From Onchidella celtica (taxonomy: Eukaryota > Mollusca > Gastropoda > Systellommatophora > Onchidiidae): 64,000 nt of DNA. Positions 1-29,342 of this stretch are shown one piece after another (position 1 is the stretch's first letter; the number at the start of each line of letters is the position of its first letter). The stretch covers positions 29,230,477 to 29,294,476 of the forward strand of contig OZ007579.1 in the NCBI GenBank assembly GCA_963931925.1. The letters run 5' to 3'. The position numbers and the translations under genes are program-made. Below the pieces are notes generated by a model that was not told the DNA's origin, ran no database searches, and saw only the letters and a program-made list of their open reading frames with translations.

Positions 1-77
<77 letters not shown>

Positions 78-94
78 CATAGATAGATAGATAC

Positions 95-128
<34 letters not shown>
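1..128. repeat. (GATA)n microsatellite
   Basis: Almost pure GATA tetranucleotide repeat running off the left edge of the window, with a few GATACATA interruptions near 75-100. It is simple sequence with no coding potential. Confidence 0.97.
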
Positions 129-189
129 CAGTCATATCAGCGACATGTAAAGATGTACATCTTAAAATGCACCATAATTCCTGTTTTGC

Positions 190-965
190 TTTACACGAGA
201 TACATGGCCATCATATGGCGATGACCTTATAATAAAATTCGCAGATGACACCAGCACCGAAGGCCTAATCACAAACCCATTCGATGAAGAGCCTTACACA
301 GCAGAAATAGACAGATTTGTTCAACGGTGGAAAGATATATATTATTGAACATAAAGAAAACAAAGGAAATTATGATTAATAGGCCAAACACGGCACCTTC
401 ATTACAGTTAACCACTGATGTGAAACGGATGAACGAGGTGAAGAATTAAAATATTTGGGCATACATATACATCAACGTTTATATTGATACACACACACAC
501 ACATCTCAAACGTCCATTCAAGAGATTCAGATAATGCAGATACTACACAAGTTAAGATTTTTTCATGTTGATAAAACACTATTTTTCTTGTTCTATATAA
601 GCCAGCATCGAAAGCATAATAACGTATTGTCATACACCATGGGGAAGCAGTGCCAGAGAAAGTGACCAGAACAAAATTAAATATACAGTCATCGAGAAAA
701 TATGCAAAAGTGACCAGAACAAAATTAAATGTACAGTCATCGAGAAAATATGCAACATGACAGACACGGCATTTTGCAGTTTTGACCATCTGTACTCAAA
801 TGCTTGTGTAAAGAAACTCATATCCGTCTTAGCCTAAATGACAGACACCATCTACTGTTTCATCAAATTTCTAGATCATCCAGGGGCAATAGAATAATCC
901 ACATCAAATCTAACAGAGAAAGATACAGAAGATCATTTGTACCCTCTGCGATTCGACTCAAGTAG
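190..965 (+). pseudogene. Degenerate non-LTR (LINE) reverse transcriptase fragment, CR1/L2-like
   Basis: Translated piecewise on the + strand, this holds recognisable 3' half pieces of a LINE reverse transcriptase. A catalytic block reading KFADDT lies near 216-240. A KTKEIMIN-like block and a KYLGIHIH block follow to about 475. Then come LRYFHVDKTLL (about 553-585) and a final RRSFVPSAIRL block (about 925-962), which is typical of the C-terminus of CR1/L2-type ORF2. Stops and frameshifts separate the blocks, so it is dead. A 48-bp unit is tandemly duplicated at 661-756. The 5' part is missing, as usual for LINE insertions. The assignment rests on motif recognition only; the exact clade is uncertain. 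Confidence 0.72.
661..756. repeat. 48-bp tandem duplication inside the LINE remnant
   Basis: Two consecutive copies of a 48-bp unit starting AGTGACCAGAAC (661 and 709) differ at only one or two positions. This is a local duplication after the LINE decayed. Confidence 0.85.
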
Positions 966-1243
966 ACAGTCATTATAGCTAGATGTGTCATATTTAACTA
1001 AGGCTCCGTGCCACGCTACTTCATGTAATAAGATTGTTATTGAGTTATTATGTGTTTAAGTAAGGGTGCATTAAATGTGTGTGTGTGCCATGTATGTGCT
1101 CTTAAACCCTGTGTGAAAGTGGAAATCTCCCAGGGGATAATAAAGTGACTGTTATCGTATCATATTTTATGATACCATTTGATAAAAAGCAGAAAACTCT
1201 TTTGAAACTTTTGATGGAATCTGTAACAAATCCTGTCTTTCAG

Positions 1244-5344
<4,101 letters not shown>

Positions 5345-8300
5345 GGACGACACACCCCGTTAACCAGCACAGAGACCAACTAACTTGAATGCTTAACCTT
5401 TGTGTCATTTTCTTTGATTGTATCTCAAAGTCTGTTTGTCTGTCTACCTTTCTATCTCAGATCTATTCTTAATGTGTATTCTTGGCAAATGACTTTTCAT
5501 TGGAAGCAAAATATCGAAACAGATTCATAATGGTTTACTAAGTGGGTGAATTACCTTAGAAACCGTTCCAACTTGGATCTGTTTACTATGAGCTATTAAC
5601 GAATTAACATTTAAAAATGCTATGTAAAACAGCTGTAGTTCACCCATCAACACCTAAGTTAGCATGTCAGTCCCTGCAATATAATCGGCACCAAAAATAG
5701 CGCTATACAAAACCACCGTCATAAAAATGAAAAAAAAAGAGTCCTCGATGTATGGATTTTCACCAAATTTTGCATGACCTCCTAAATTGTTTTGTCCAAA
5801 CTTAAGTTTATTTTTCCCATCATGTTGCCTTGTGGGGGACAGATATTTTCCTCATTATGATCTGTAAAAATCGACACCCGATGAGTTGCTTGATCATTTA
5901 ATTTGGAGTTTTTCAGTAACTTCGCAATCTACACCAACCGATTACCAGATTCCTGATGGTCTCAATAAAAAGGTTAAGAGAGAGTGAGAGAGAGAGAGAG
6001 AGAGAGAATCTTTTTCTGTCTTTTCCAGGAATTAACACACAGATAATTATTGTACAAAGAGCAAAACATCCGTCCTTATTAATACTGTGATCCTAAACAA
6101 TATTTCTATGATTTCTTTTTACTTTTTTACTTTTATAACAAAAATGTACATTTCAGTCAGTGTAATTTTCTAATCTTATTCTTATGATATTATCTTTAGC
6201 ATATCTATAATTTTAACAGATTATCAGATACGGTAAAGATGTACAAGATGTGATAAAATGCTTTGGTTGAAATGACTCAATAGCTTTGTGATGTCAAGAT
6301 ATTTTTTTCTGTCTTCTCACCACAGCGACCAGGAATTTGTAATAACAAGGAATGTATACCTTCCATTGACAAACAAAACAACATGTCATAAATCATATCT
6401 TTTTGGTGATGAGCACTGTACATTAAACACTTATAGCATATTGCTGCATGATCCATATGAATTTCTAATATATTATGTTTATATTTTTCGTTTTTCGTAT
6501 TTTGACCCCCCCCCCCCTCCCCAAAGCGCTTTTTATGACATCTTTAGGCTGAATGATTTGTCTGTTGTTTTTTTACATTTTTGTTTTTGATTTTTGTATT
6601 TTTTTAATGCTCATTTATCTTTTTCTTTCTGCACGTCACAATGGTTGATGAAAACCAAAGCAAGATAATTCTTGTATAATTTACAGTTCTGTCTACAGAG
6701 AATAAATTTGAATCTGGCAAGTTTAGTTTTGTTTCATGTTTCTGACTTTGAAACTCATTCATCTGCCAGTTTACTCATCCGTACGTCCATCTGTCTATGG
6801 CTTCATTTACCTCCGCATTCATCCGTCTATCCATCCATGCAACAATCTACCCATTCACAGCAGTATCAATAGATACAAAATTCACACATTTACTTCATCC
6901 GTGTAGCCACCCAGGCTCGCAACATTTCATCACACTTACCATCAACCCATCCATGAGTGTCTCGAATGCTCTAAAAATATCTGCCCATCCATCTTCTGAC
7001 TATCATTCTTTCCTTCTGGTTTTCATATCTGTCTGTATATGCATCCGTTTTTTCTAATTATCAAGATAAGCGATACCAAAAGACCCACTATACGTTTTAA
7101 ACTCACAAAACAACGAGAAGTGGGGGCTGTCAATTTTAAAAATACAAGCTGTCAGTCCTCTCATACATCGATAAAACGAACTATGCCCTACACTAGGAGA
7201 CAGTCTAAAAACAACTGCAAGCAATAGTAAACAATCTACGTACAGAAAAAACCCCCACAAACAATAACAACATCAAGCAAAACAACCAAACCCACAAAAG
7301 AAGCTGCCAGGTTTTTTCCGTACTATAAAGATGGTGAATTTAACCGAAAATTCAGATAATTGGTTCGATTGTCTAAATCCCAGCTCTAGTCTCACATACC
7401 TCCACATTTGCATTCATAATCTGTGGACTTAAAAAATACTCTTGCCTTACATTCTTCTAGCATTTGACATTATGAAATCATTTGAGTTTTCTCAAGAGAT
7501 CCTGTCAAGCGTTATCTTAAGTCGAGAGATAACAGACGTTTTTCTGGGCATGTCTCATGCGTGGGCAAAATGTTGTATGTGAAAATTCCTGTTTTGTTTT
7601 TAAGGGACAATAAGCATGTTCATGTCTTCTCTGACTTACGTCGCTGTTTCACAACAGGAAAAGCTGTCAAGTACATCATGAAACTAACACGTGCGTCTGA
7701 CGGAACACACACACACATACACACCCATACACACACGCACATTTGATAAACTTTGCGAGGGATCTTATTAGGGAAAAAAAAGGAGTGCTAAATTTCCTCC
7801 TATGTGAGATCTGACGCAGTGGCGCCAAAAATGTGGTAAACATAATGTCACCAACGTTACAAACATGAGTTGTCAAGCGACTGATTTCAGCCAATCATCA
7901 GTTGTCTGGCATAGCACTATATAAGGGTCTCCAAGGAAGTGCGAGACAAGGCGTATTGGGAGGACTACAATAGTGCAGGACGTGCTCAGAACAAATCCAA
8001 GTGGACATAATACAGAATTTCCAAGGTATTTAGGATAATTTGAACAAGGAACTTTTGTCTTTATTCTTTAACTTCTTATTCTGCTTTTTCAGGTCTAACA
8101 ATGGTTAGTTATCTCCGTTTAAACAGTAAACCCAAACTCCTTCTCTCTTTTCTTCCTTTTTTCCTAGTTTTCAGTGATTTATTCCTCCAGTGTCTTGCCA
8201 AGAAACGACCAACTTCCACCGTGGGGTTGCCTTTTTTGCTTCATGAGTTCCATAGCTTTATTTTCTTCACAGCGCGTCGTCAGAATAGAAAGGTGAAAGC

Positions 8301-9536
8301 TTTCTGTTCAAAGTAGACTCTGAAACTCGTTAACTGACTACCTGTATTTATTTCTGGATTTGAGCGACAACGGATGTAGAATTAATTAACCGTGATTTGT
8401 TCGCGAATTTCATCTACAAAGACGAAAGAAGATAATATAAGCATTTTATGTTCTCTCAAGAAGGAATTACAAAGTGCAGAATTTTAAACGCCTATCTATT
8501 AGGCATTACCCAAATTATGTAAAACACTTCCATCTTCCTCTGGCCTCGAAGGTGGCGGATTGGGAGGGGCCTCACAGATAGAATAGTCTAGGGCCTCTCC
8601 TCATCTAAATCCGGCCTTGTCAATGATGTTGTTCTTAGGGGAAAAAAGGAGTAAAATTTACAAAATTACATCGTATGGGAAGGCTGCTTCTCTTCCGTTG
8701 TTCTTGGAAGCGAAAATTCGTAAATTCGATTTGACATCTGTAAAACATATTTAAAAATGCTAAAAATTTGGGAATTTCAACTGGAATTGTGACAAATTCT
8801 CTTTAGTAGCAGTGTTTCCGGAGAAAAACCTAGATTCTAACGTGTACCCTTTGCTTGGCTTTTGCCATTCAGCTTGGAAACTCAAACTTCGACACCGCTC
8901 TTAGAACCCCAAACTAAAGAGACGAAGACAACATTAAAAGATCTTACTATCTGTTCTCGCCAACTACAGAAATGCGTTTAACTTAAATTGGTCTGCCTGT
9001 CAAAATTCGCTTGTACCCAACTGTAACTCATATCTCGAGGAAAGTGAATCAAAATTAACCATTTTCATGATGCCTGGTCAATATTTGCTCATAATTGCAC
9101 AATAAAGTAAAAAAAAAAAAATTTATGGAAAGATTTGGGTATGTAATAATTTTTAATTAATTACCGTATATTAAGTACCATTAAAAAAAAAATTAACAAC
9201 GTTTTTGTTTACTTATCCATTCATTTATTTTCATTTTTATCTTTGATACAGCAACGTTTATGGGCTAAGCAGTATCACCTTCAAATTAATATCCAGACAA
9301 ATTTGAATGCTTTCTGTCATAGTGTAGTTAAAGTTGCTACTTGTAGTTTGTGCCCATAGTTATATAACATGTGAAAGGCCTAGCATGATGTGAACTGTGA
9401 TAATGGCATGGAAGGAGAGCTTATAAATCAACTCAGCAACAGCCATCAAAGAATTCTAAATGAACATTTTATCTGTATTTAAGAACGGGGCCATCGCTAT
9501 GAATAGCTTTCCTAGCATTCTAGGATCGAGTAGTTC
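5345..9536. other. Spacer downstream of gene A
   Basis: The 3' flank of gene A holds an AATAAA within CTCAATAAAAAGG (about 5963), a short GA tract (5981-6007), poly-C (about 6508-6518), a degenerate CCAT-rich patch (about 6760-6960) and CA repeats (7708-7743). Sequence around 6236-6283 is similar to 25836-25885 downstream of gene B. A TATATAAG at about 7917 precedes a 71-codon frame at 8101. I see no other convincing gene. Confidence 0.5.
8101..8316 (+). CDS. Doubtful 71-codon ORF with hydrophobic N-terminal part
   Basis: ATG TAG-bounded frame following a possible 3' splice site (TGCTTTTTCAG, about 8082-8092). The N-terminal part is hydrophobic (LLLSFLPFFLVFSDLFL), like a signal peptide or membrane anchor. 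A TATA-like motif lies about 180 bp upstream. There is no family resemblance and no paralogue in the window, so chance cannot be excluded. Confidence 0.15.
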   Translation: MVSYLRLNSKPKLLLSFLPFFLVFSDLFLQCLAKKRPTSTVGLPFLLHEFHSFIFFTARRQNRKVKAFCSK

Positions 9537-9735
9537 TTGGAAATTGGATTTTTCTCATATTTTCAAGTCCCTGGTCCTATTGGGGGGTAGGATCGAGTAC
9601 CTAGTCTTCTCGGATAAGGACGAAAAAATTCGGAGGGCCCGTGTGCACGTTGCGCACGTTAAAGATACCTTGGCAGTTGGAAATCGTAAAGAGCAGGCCG
9701 AAAGGCCGCTGCCCGGGCAAAATTGAAATTAATAG
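9537..9735 (+). mobile_element. SINE body, 5'-truncated copy
   Basis: It matches the body of the fuller SINE at 33988-34270. Shared blocks are GGATTTTTCTCATATTTTC, CCTAGTCTTCTCGGATAAG, GACGTT/CACGTTGCGCACGT, TTGGCAGTTGGAAATC and CAGGCCGAA..GGCCGCTG. The tRNA-like head is missing. A poly-C run follows at about 9762. Confidence 0.82.
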
Positions 9736-10767
9736 ATTAAAATTTATCCATATCATCTTCCCCCCCCCCCCCCCCGCCAGAACAAGAAATAATAAAACAA
9801 GTAAAGTGAGGTGTAAATGCCAAGGGCAGCGAACCTCCTAAAATAAAGACCTCAAAATAAAAAAAAATAAAAAAAAATATGAATAGCTTTCTCTGTTTTT
9901 CACTTATTTTATATTCGCATTCCATTAACTTATGATCCTGTAAAGGATTTGACGAATTTGGATTAGTTAAATTTTTGTTTGTTGTAAAAATTCACTGTCT
10001 AACTGCCCTGTCCTCTCCCGGCTGTATGACGAACCGACGTCCATCCGGCTCATAGCTCGCCTGAATGGCGCAATTATTTCCTAGCGCGTAGTTTCGGGTG
10101 GTTGGTGGGCATTTCCGGTAGTGTCTCCTCCTGTCCTGTCATTCTGCTGTATTCCGTCTGTCGTTTTTGCTTCTTGCTTGCACAACGTGGCTGTTATCTT
10201 GTCGACATCCTTTTTCCGAACCTCAAACTTTTTGCATTGCGAAAGAACGCTATAGGGGATTGCGACATTATGTACGTTTTGAGGTTCGGCCGGTTCGTCA
10301 GACAGCCCACGACATTGTTTAACTTTGTCGTGATGTTTTGAAATCCTCAGGACCGAATTGAGGCCAACCAATGCCTCATAGAGCACCCCCCCCCCTCCAC
10401 TCCTCCTAGCTCACGTGCCATCCACTGATTAACTGACACGACATTAAGGCTCAATGTGGGACAAGAGTTTCAAAATTACGTATTATCAGGACAACTTCGA
10501 ATTCGCGAAAATGTAGTAACTCACTGTGCTCCAAGTATAATATAGATTTTTAACAATGCAGGGTAAACTCGAACACGGCAGATAAGGGCAATACAAAGTT
10601 TAATACTATATATATATAATTATAATAAACAAGTGTAACAGTGACTTAGTCAAGGGTAAGACAGTTAAATTCAGAGAAAAATAAAGAATGCCCCCCTCCC
10701 CCCCCCCCCCCCCCAGTTCCCTGTCAACCTAAGAAAAAAGTTTCAGATTGTTCCTCCGGCGTTTCCA

Positions 10768-10959
10768 GGTACAAACATAGAGGCCCCGAATTCTGTCACC
10801 GAGCCACTAGGCGCTTTAGGTGAGAAGAATTGCACTATATAAACGTACTGAATCTAGGTGGGCTCTATGTGCAGTTGTTGAAATTATATAGTACAATTCT
10901 TCTCACCTAAAGCGCCTATTGGCTCGGTGACCGAATTCGGTGGCCTCTATGTTTGTACC
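10768..10959. mobile_element. Fold-back (hairpin) element with 74-bp arms
   Basis: The left arm 10768-10841 is the near-perfect reverse complement of the right arm 10885-10959, separated by a 43-nt loop. The arms begin GGTACAAACATAGAGGCC. This looks like a short non-autonomous DNA element; target duplications are not evident. Confidence 0.8.
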
Positions 10960-11561
10960 CTAAGGCTACTGACCCTCTGCCCTTATTTTGATTGTTGCTT
11001 GTTGCATGTTCCGCGGCAGCCGGGCCGTACTTTCAGCGGACGGCACAGATAATAGAAGGAGAAGAGGGGGAAAAGAAAGAATTTCCTATTTTGGTTTGGG
11101 GGTAGCTGCTGCCTACGTTAAAAGTGAACTAAAAGATAACGTATTTCCATTTCTTTAAAAATGCTGTCATAGTAAGACTGCCCTTTGGGGTCAGCCATAA
11201 AGTACGGAGACTCGATTTTTGGCAATTTTTGTTTGACCTCACCTCATCCCGTTTACACTTCTCATACGCTTGGCCTGAGAACGCCTTGGCTTGGCCGCAA
11301 CCATCTCCCTGGCGTGCGGCCATAAGAATGGCGAATGTCCATGATAGGGCCTTGACGGTCTAAGACTTTAAGAGTAACTGCATGGACGATTTGACTGATT
11401 CATTAGAAACATGATTTTGATATAATCCAATGGCGTATCTTACTCAAAAGATGAATAAACGTAAAACTTTTCTTTCATTACCATAATTGAAACCCCAATA
11501 CATGCTCCTGTTATTTAAAAAGTCCACGATTGTTTTTTGTTTTGGAGTCAGAATCCTTTAA

Positions 11562-11812
11562 GATTTTGGACTAACTATAATTATCATAAGACTCTCCCTT
11601 ATGACGCCGATTTTGGACTAACTGTATTATAGGAGATCTCGCTCAGCAAGAAATGGCACAGATTTTGGACTATATATTATCTGAAATCTCACTCAGCATG
11701 GGACAATGCAGATTTTGGACTAAAAATGTTTTAGAAGATCTCGCAAGACTCAGATTTGAATAATTTGTTATAGAATATCTTGCTCACTCCCTCAGTAGAA
11801 GATAATGCGGAT
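11562..11812. repeat. Degenerate tandem repeat, unit about 50 bp
   Basis: Units starting GATTTTGGACTA recur at 11562, 11609, 11661 and 11711, with a weaker one at 11753. Later parts of each unit share GAGATCTCGCTCAGCA-like sequence. Spacing is 42-52 bp. Confidence 0.75.
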
Positions 11813-12189
11813 GGTTATGTATAAAATTAAAACTCATCTCTGCCTAAGTAGCTAAAAAATTGATTTAATTTGATGTTATTTAGGTAGTCCTTCGTCTGCG
11901 GCCAGACGGAGGCCCAGTCTTCATATAATAATGGAGCTTGGGCCCAACTTTGCGACCGCAAAGGCTTTTTTACTACGCAACGTAGAGAAATGAAACTTGG
12001 CACATGTATGTAAAATTTATTAAGCCTGTACGTGTCGAGCTCATTTTTTCCCGAAACTCTTTACTTTTCCCAGAAATTAGTTATAATTATCAGTTATCAA
12101 TTCATGATTGCGAATACGACGTGATAATGTACTTCCGTCAATTTCGTCATTTCCGCCTCTTACCGGAAATGTAAACTAGAGTTCACGAT

Positions 12190-12241
12190 CCAGCCACGCC
12201 AAGAAAACTTTGATAGTGATACCGAGTATAGTGTTATACAG

Positions 12242-12246
<5 letters not shown>
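12190..12246 (+). other. Possible 5' exon of gene B
   Basis: It ends ATGAG before donor GTGAGT (12247). Joined to 12772 it gives an in-frame upstream ATG (M R N K K M). The 5' limit is not visible and no clear TATA box is seen. Confidence 0.4.
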
Positions 12247-25188
<12,942 letters not shown>

Positions 25189-26634
25189 CGTCATTGCACG
25201 CACGCAGCAAAAGAACCAGTCGCCGATGAAAGCCTGAAGTTTCCAGACGACTTCATTTGATCTTATTTCATTTTGTTTTATTTCATTTCATTTCATTTTA
25301 TTTTATTTTTAAGGACATTTCTTTCATATTTCATTCCTTATTTTAGTTGACCACTTCAATTGTTTACCGTGTTTTAAATCTCCGTCCTGATTTCTTCTAT
25401 CGCGCTTCTGGCCGCCTTTATCTTTCTTTTATAATAATTTGGCATTGCCCGATAACAGAGATATGTGGTTATGATTTAAGGTGGGCCTGGACATGCCATC
25501 ATTATGAACTATAACACGTATTAAATTAAATCAAAAGATGTATGATTATTTAAGAAACCCATTCACATTAAAAATGGCGATTGAACTGTTTTATTTACTA
25601 GAGATATTCGTGAGCAGAAGCCATTTATCAAACATACAATAAACAAACAAACAAACAAACAAAAAAACAACAACAATAACAACAACAAATTAATAAAAGG
25701 CCATAATGCATGATGTATATGTATAATATCTCTTTCTGCTGTTTCTCCCTAATATTAGATATACATTTATAAATACATCATCACAATAAATTTTGTTTTA
25801 TCCTAAGCATTAATTGATTAACATTCGAGTTAAGAGTATGCAAGATGTTAGAAATGCTTTGGTAGAAATGACTCAACTTGATTTGCGACAGATAGCCTAG
25901 TTTTGCGAGGAGGACACAGTGACTTGAGACATCAATAGTCAGAGGGTCATACTGTACTCAATATTTTGCTGTTTGGTTGGATATCGTACCAGAAATGTGA
26001 AAACAACACAACTGAAATGCCTTTGGTATTTCATTTTTTCCCCCTCCGCTTCAAGTCAACAACACGGAAAAGGGCAGCAACTCATACCATTTGCCTTGCT
26101 TTTTATTTATATGAATAGCCCCCTCCCCCCCCGCCCCCCCCCCCCAACCTCTAGCTAATGTGTAGCTGACTTGAACTGAAAAAAAACCCCAACAAAACAA
26201 CTCTAAAACTGGCAACAATACAATAGGAAATTAATGATGCTGATTTCCTTAGCAGGCTCCAATATGATGATTCTTTATTGTTACGTTTTGAAGTAACGGC
26301 GACCTTAAGATGAGATGCCAACGTATGTATGTACATGTATGTAGCTCCCATCTACCGATCTCCCCCCCCCCCCTCCCCCCTGCAGAAACAGAACAAAACA
26401 ACAACAAACCTTTACTGGTAAACTCCATCCTATGGGCACTTTCAAATATTTTGTTGATAAAACTACTAGATGTCGCAGTGGTTGATGAATGTTGCCGGAG
26501 ATTTGTACCTGAGCTTTGCAAAATGTCTCGGATGTCGTGAATAAATTTTTTTGTCTTGGCACATGTAAATTCTATTTTTGTGTTGACGTGATTTGTCAAT
26601 ATCTAATCCTGTTTGTTATTGTTCACTTGTCATC

Positions 26635-26820
26635 AGCCCATCCGTCCATCCATCAACCCATCCATCCATTCATCCATCCATCCTTCGATCCATCGCTCCA
26701 TTTATCAACTTATCCATCCATCCATCTATCCACACTTCCACAGGTCGATCCATTCATCCATCCACCCATCCATTCATTGCTCCATTTATCAACTTTATCT
26801 GTCCATTCACTACCTTACCC
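26635..26820. repeat. Degenerate (CCAT)n repeat
   Basis: CCATCCATT/CCGT-type tetranucleotide repeat. The three overlapping open frames across it are artefacts. Confidence 0.9.
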
Positions 26821-27264
26821 ACCCACTGATTCTTTTTTTAGAATTCCTTCTGTATTCGCCTCTCATATTGATAATAAACGGAAAACATCCAAACTAGATC
26901 ACAGTTTCAAAGATAAAATAAAATAATATATCAAAGGCTGGACAAATTTCTGTCTCTGCAGAGTTCAATACACTAGGATGGGATAAAGACAAACAAACTG
27001 ACCGAGAAAGAAAGCAAGAAAAGGAAAAAGCCAGATAGCAGAAAAGTACATACAATATACAATAATTTATGTTAAACACGAACTGAAAACTTAATTAAAT
27101 GGATCAGTGGGAGTCGTGGTTGTTATAGAGGTGGAACATTAATTTATGGCATGAATTTGTGCACATTAGAATGACATATTTAATAGTTGTTATTTCTGAC
27201 CATCCTAAGAACTTAGAGCAATATTTGTCCAAACTAGTATCAGTTAATGGCTTTTGGAAATTGT

Positions 27265-27550
27265 GCACGTAATAATGTGATATCGTCGCTGCAGGATTCT
27301 AAATGGCTAACTCGGTTATTGTAAATTTTACAGGACAGTGGAGAAACTGAAAAACAAGGCTATTATACACATTTTGGAGCTGGGAATCGGTACTGATACT
27401 AAAAATATTTCCGATTACATATCCAGGGCTTACTTTATTTATAAGATGTGTCATGTGATGTCACTCTTAATTCCGGAAAAAAACCAGCACACTGCATTTT
27501 CAGAGTTAGCTGTTTAGAATCCTGCAGCGACGATATAATATTTGCGTGGG
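27265..27550. mobile_element. Terminal-inverted-repeat element, about 285 bp
   Basis: 27265-27313 and 27503-27550 are inverted copies sharing TATCGTCGCTGCAGGATTCT and GCTAACTC. It is non-coding and MITE-like. Confidence 0.75.
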
Positions 27551-29009
27551 TCTATATGTAAGGTGCAAATACATGCTAATGAGATATGTAGTTTCTTTGA
27601 AAAGTGTCAACTGTTTGTTGCTGAGTATATTTAATGTTTTCATGTCTTTGAAAAAAGGGAAAGCATTTTTTTTTTTCGGCCAATAGCCTGCATCTTTGAT
27701 TTAAAACTTTCTACTAGGGCCTATACAGAGAAGGCTTAACTCAAAAGCAGTGACGTTGATTAATAGGAATTCAGAGACTCACCAGGAATTTCATGTGAAA
27801 ATAAAGGTGAAATTTTATGACATTATAACTTTTAGGTATTTCGGTAACGTTCATACGCATAAAGCTCACATGTTGCCGCATTATTTGGTAGTTTTGTTTC
27901 CATTATCAGAATGCGCAGGTTCACATACTTTTATTTTCATTCAAGAACAAAAATGACACATTATATACTTAACACAATTTTATTGTGGTTTTCATAAAAA
28001 TGATAACATTGTCAAAAGTGCCACTTTTTCAGTGACAAAGATTTAGGACAACATTGACAGTCTAAGTGATGGCGTTCTGAGAAATGGTGACACGTCTGTG
28101 TAAAATATACATGTTGGTCTCAATCAGCAGATATGTTAGCCGTTCATTTACAGTAATTCACCACTGATTGTGCAGTTATTCTGTCACTATCTGATAACAT
28201 GTTATCCTTACAACCAAGTGGGTAAATGTTCCACACACACATACAGACTAAATTTGGCATTTTCTGTGATCACTTTCTATGTTTTTTATTCTCTATAAGC
28301 CCCATTTTTTAAAAAACGAGACAGAGTCTAGACACAGATATCTGTCTGAGTTTTTAGCACACAGCAATAGTTTCATGACTCACATTGCTCTAATCAAGGA
28401 ATTATGACATTTATTTGTGCAGACAACGCCACATTTGACAAAATTGGTCACATTTCCACTTTCGGCTCGCAGGAAGCTTGATAAAAAAACAACAACACCG
28501 AAACACACACACACACACACTCATACACACAAACGGTTGGTATGATAAATAAAATACATGGCAAAATTGACCTTGACCTATGACAATATTAATCACAGGA
28601 GAAAGCATTTTATCGGGTAAACTTATAACCATCTATCATCATATTTTAAGGAATTAATGTTGACGCTTGAATTTTAGACACATTTAACTGGCATTATCAC
28701 GCATAAAAATATGGCCATTAACTGATGAACAACAGTCATAACAAATGTTTGTGATTGTAAATTGATACTTTATAGATGTGTTGATTTGAATTCCAGTCCT
28801 GAAGAATTTGGTACAACAGTTAAACACTCTTTTCATTCGTGTGTGCCACAAAGCACACAGTATTCGAAGAAGGACTCAGTGCTAAACATGAGAGATGGCG
28901 GGTCACTTGGATAATTTTGAAGGCCGAATCTAGACCGAAGAAGCTGCTTGAAAATCACTGGGGTATGTGTGATGTGACTTATTTGAAGTATATTCGCCTG
29001 TAATATTCA

Positions 29010-29015
29010 TTTATT
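29010..29015 (-). promoter_or_regulatory. Candidate polyadenylation signal of the lyase gene
   Basis: AATAAA on the - strand about 200 nt after the lyase stop codon. It is the nearest canonical hexamer noticed. Confidence 0.4.
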
Positions 29016-29216
29016 TAAACAAAATGCTTGCAATATAATAATCAGTCACTTTCACAATATATAAAGTCCTCTGGATTTCTTCAACTAATGTGTATAACAA
29101 TACTGAGTGGGCAAAATGTTGAGTATTTTTAACAGGATACCATGAATAAAGTGTACATAATAATGATGTAAGGCTTCAGAGACAGTGCTGGTTAATGTGC
29201 ACAGGTAAGTGTGCAG

Positions 29217-29342
29217 TTACTGCACCTTGTAGACTTCAGCAAAGAACTCTTTGATAAAATCCTCTACAATGGCCTTGTCCGGAATAGTAGCCATCATGCC
29301 GTACATGCCGGCTGTGCCTTGCTTAGATAGCTGTTTGTTGCC
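29217..29342 (-). CDS. SGPL1: S1P lyase exon 12 (C-terminus)
   Basis: Acceptor TCTCCCAG. It encodes [20 protein letters not shown] and on to FFAEVYKVQ, then TAA at 29217-29219. MYGM matches the conserved family C-terminus. Confidence 0.92.
   Translation of the reverse strand, partial: GNKQLSKQGTAGMYGMMATIPDKAIVEDFIKEFFAEVYKVQ

Larger units (their letters stand above)
9736..12190. other. Spacer upstream of gene B
   Basis: Contains a poly-C tract (9762-9775), a segment at about 10110-10260 similar to 23990-24160, a second poly-C run (about 10690-10714), a perfect-looking fold-back at 10768-10959 and a degenerate about 50-bp tandem repeat at 11562-11812. No coding gene is seen. Confidence 0.5.
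25189..29216. other. Intergenic spacer between gene B and the lyase gene
   Basis: The 3' flank of gene B has AATAAA at 25638 and about 25690. The rest holds poly-C patches, a CCAT-rich patch (about 26635-26820), a terminal-inverted-repeat element (27265-27550) and CA repeats (28503-28520). The two genes are convergent. No other gene is seen. Confidence 0.5.

Noticed and set aside
1-128. Regularly spaced repeats that might suggest a CRISPR-like array
   Set aside because: Pure tetranucleotide repeat without spacers, in a eukaryotic genome.
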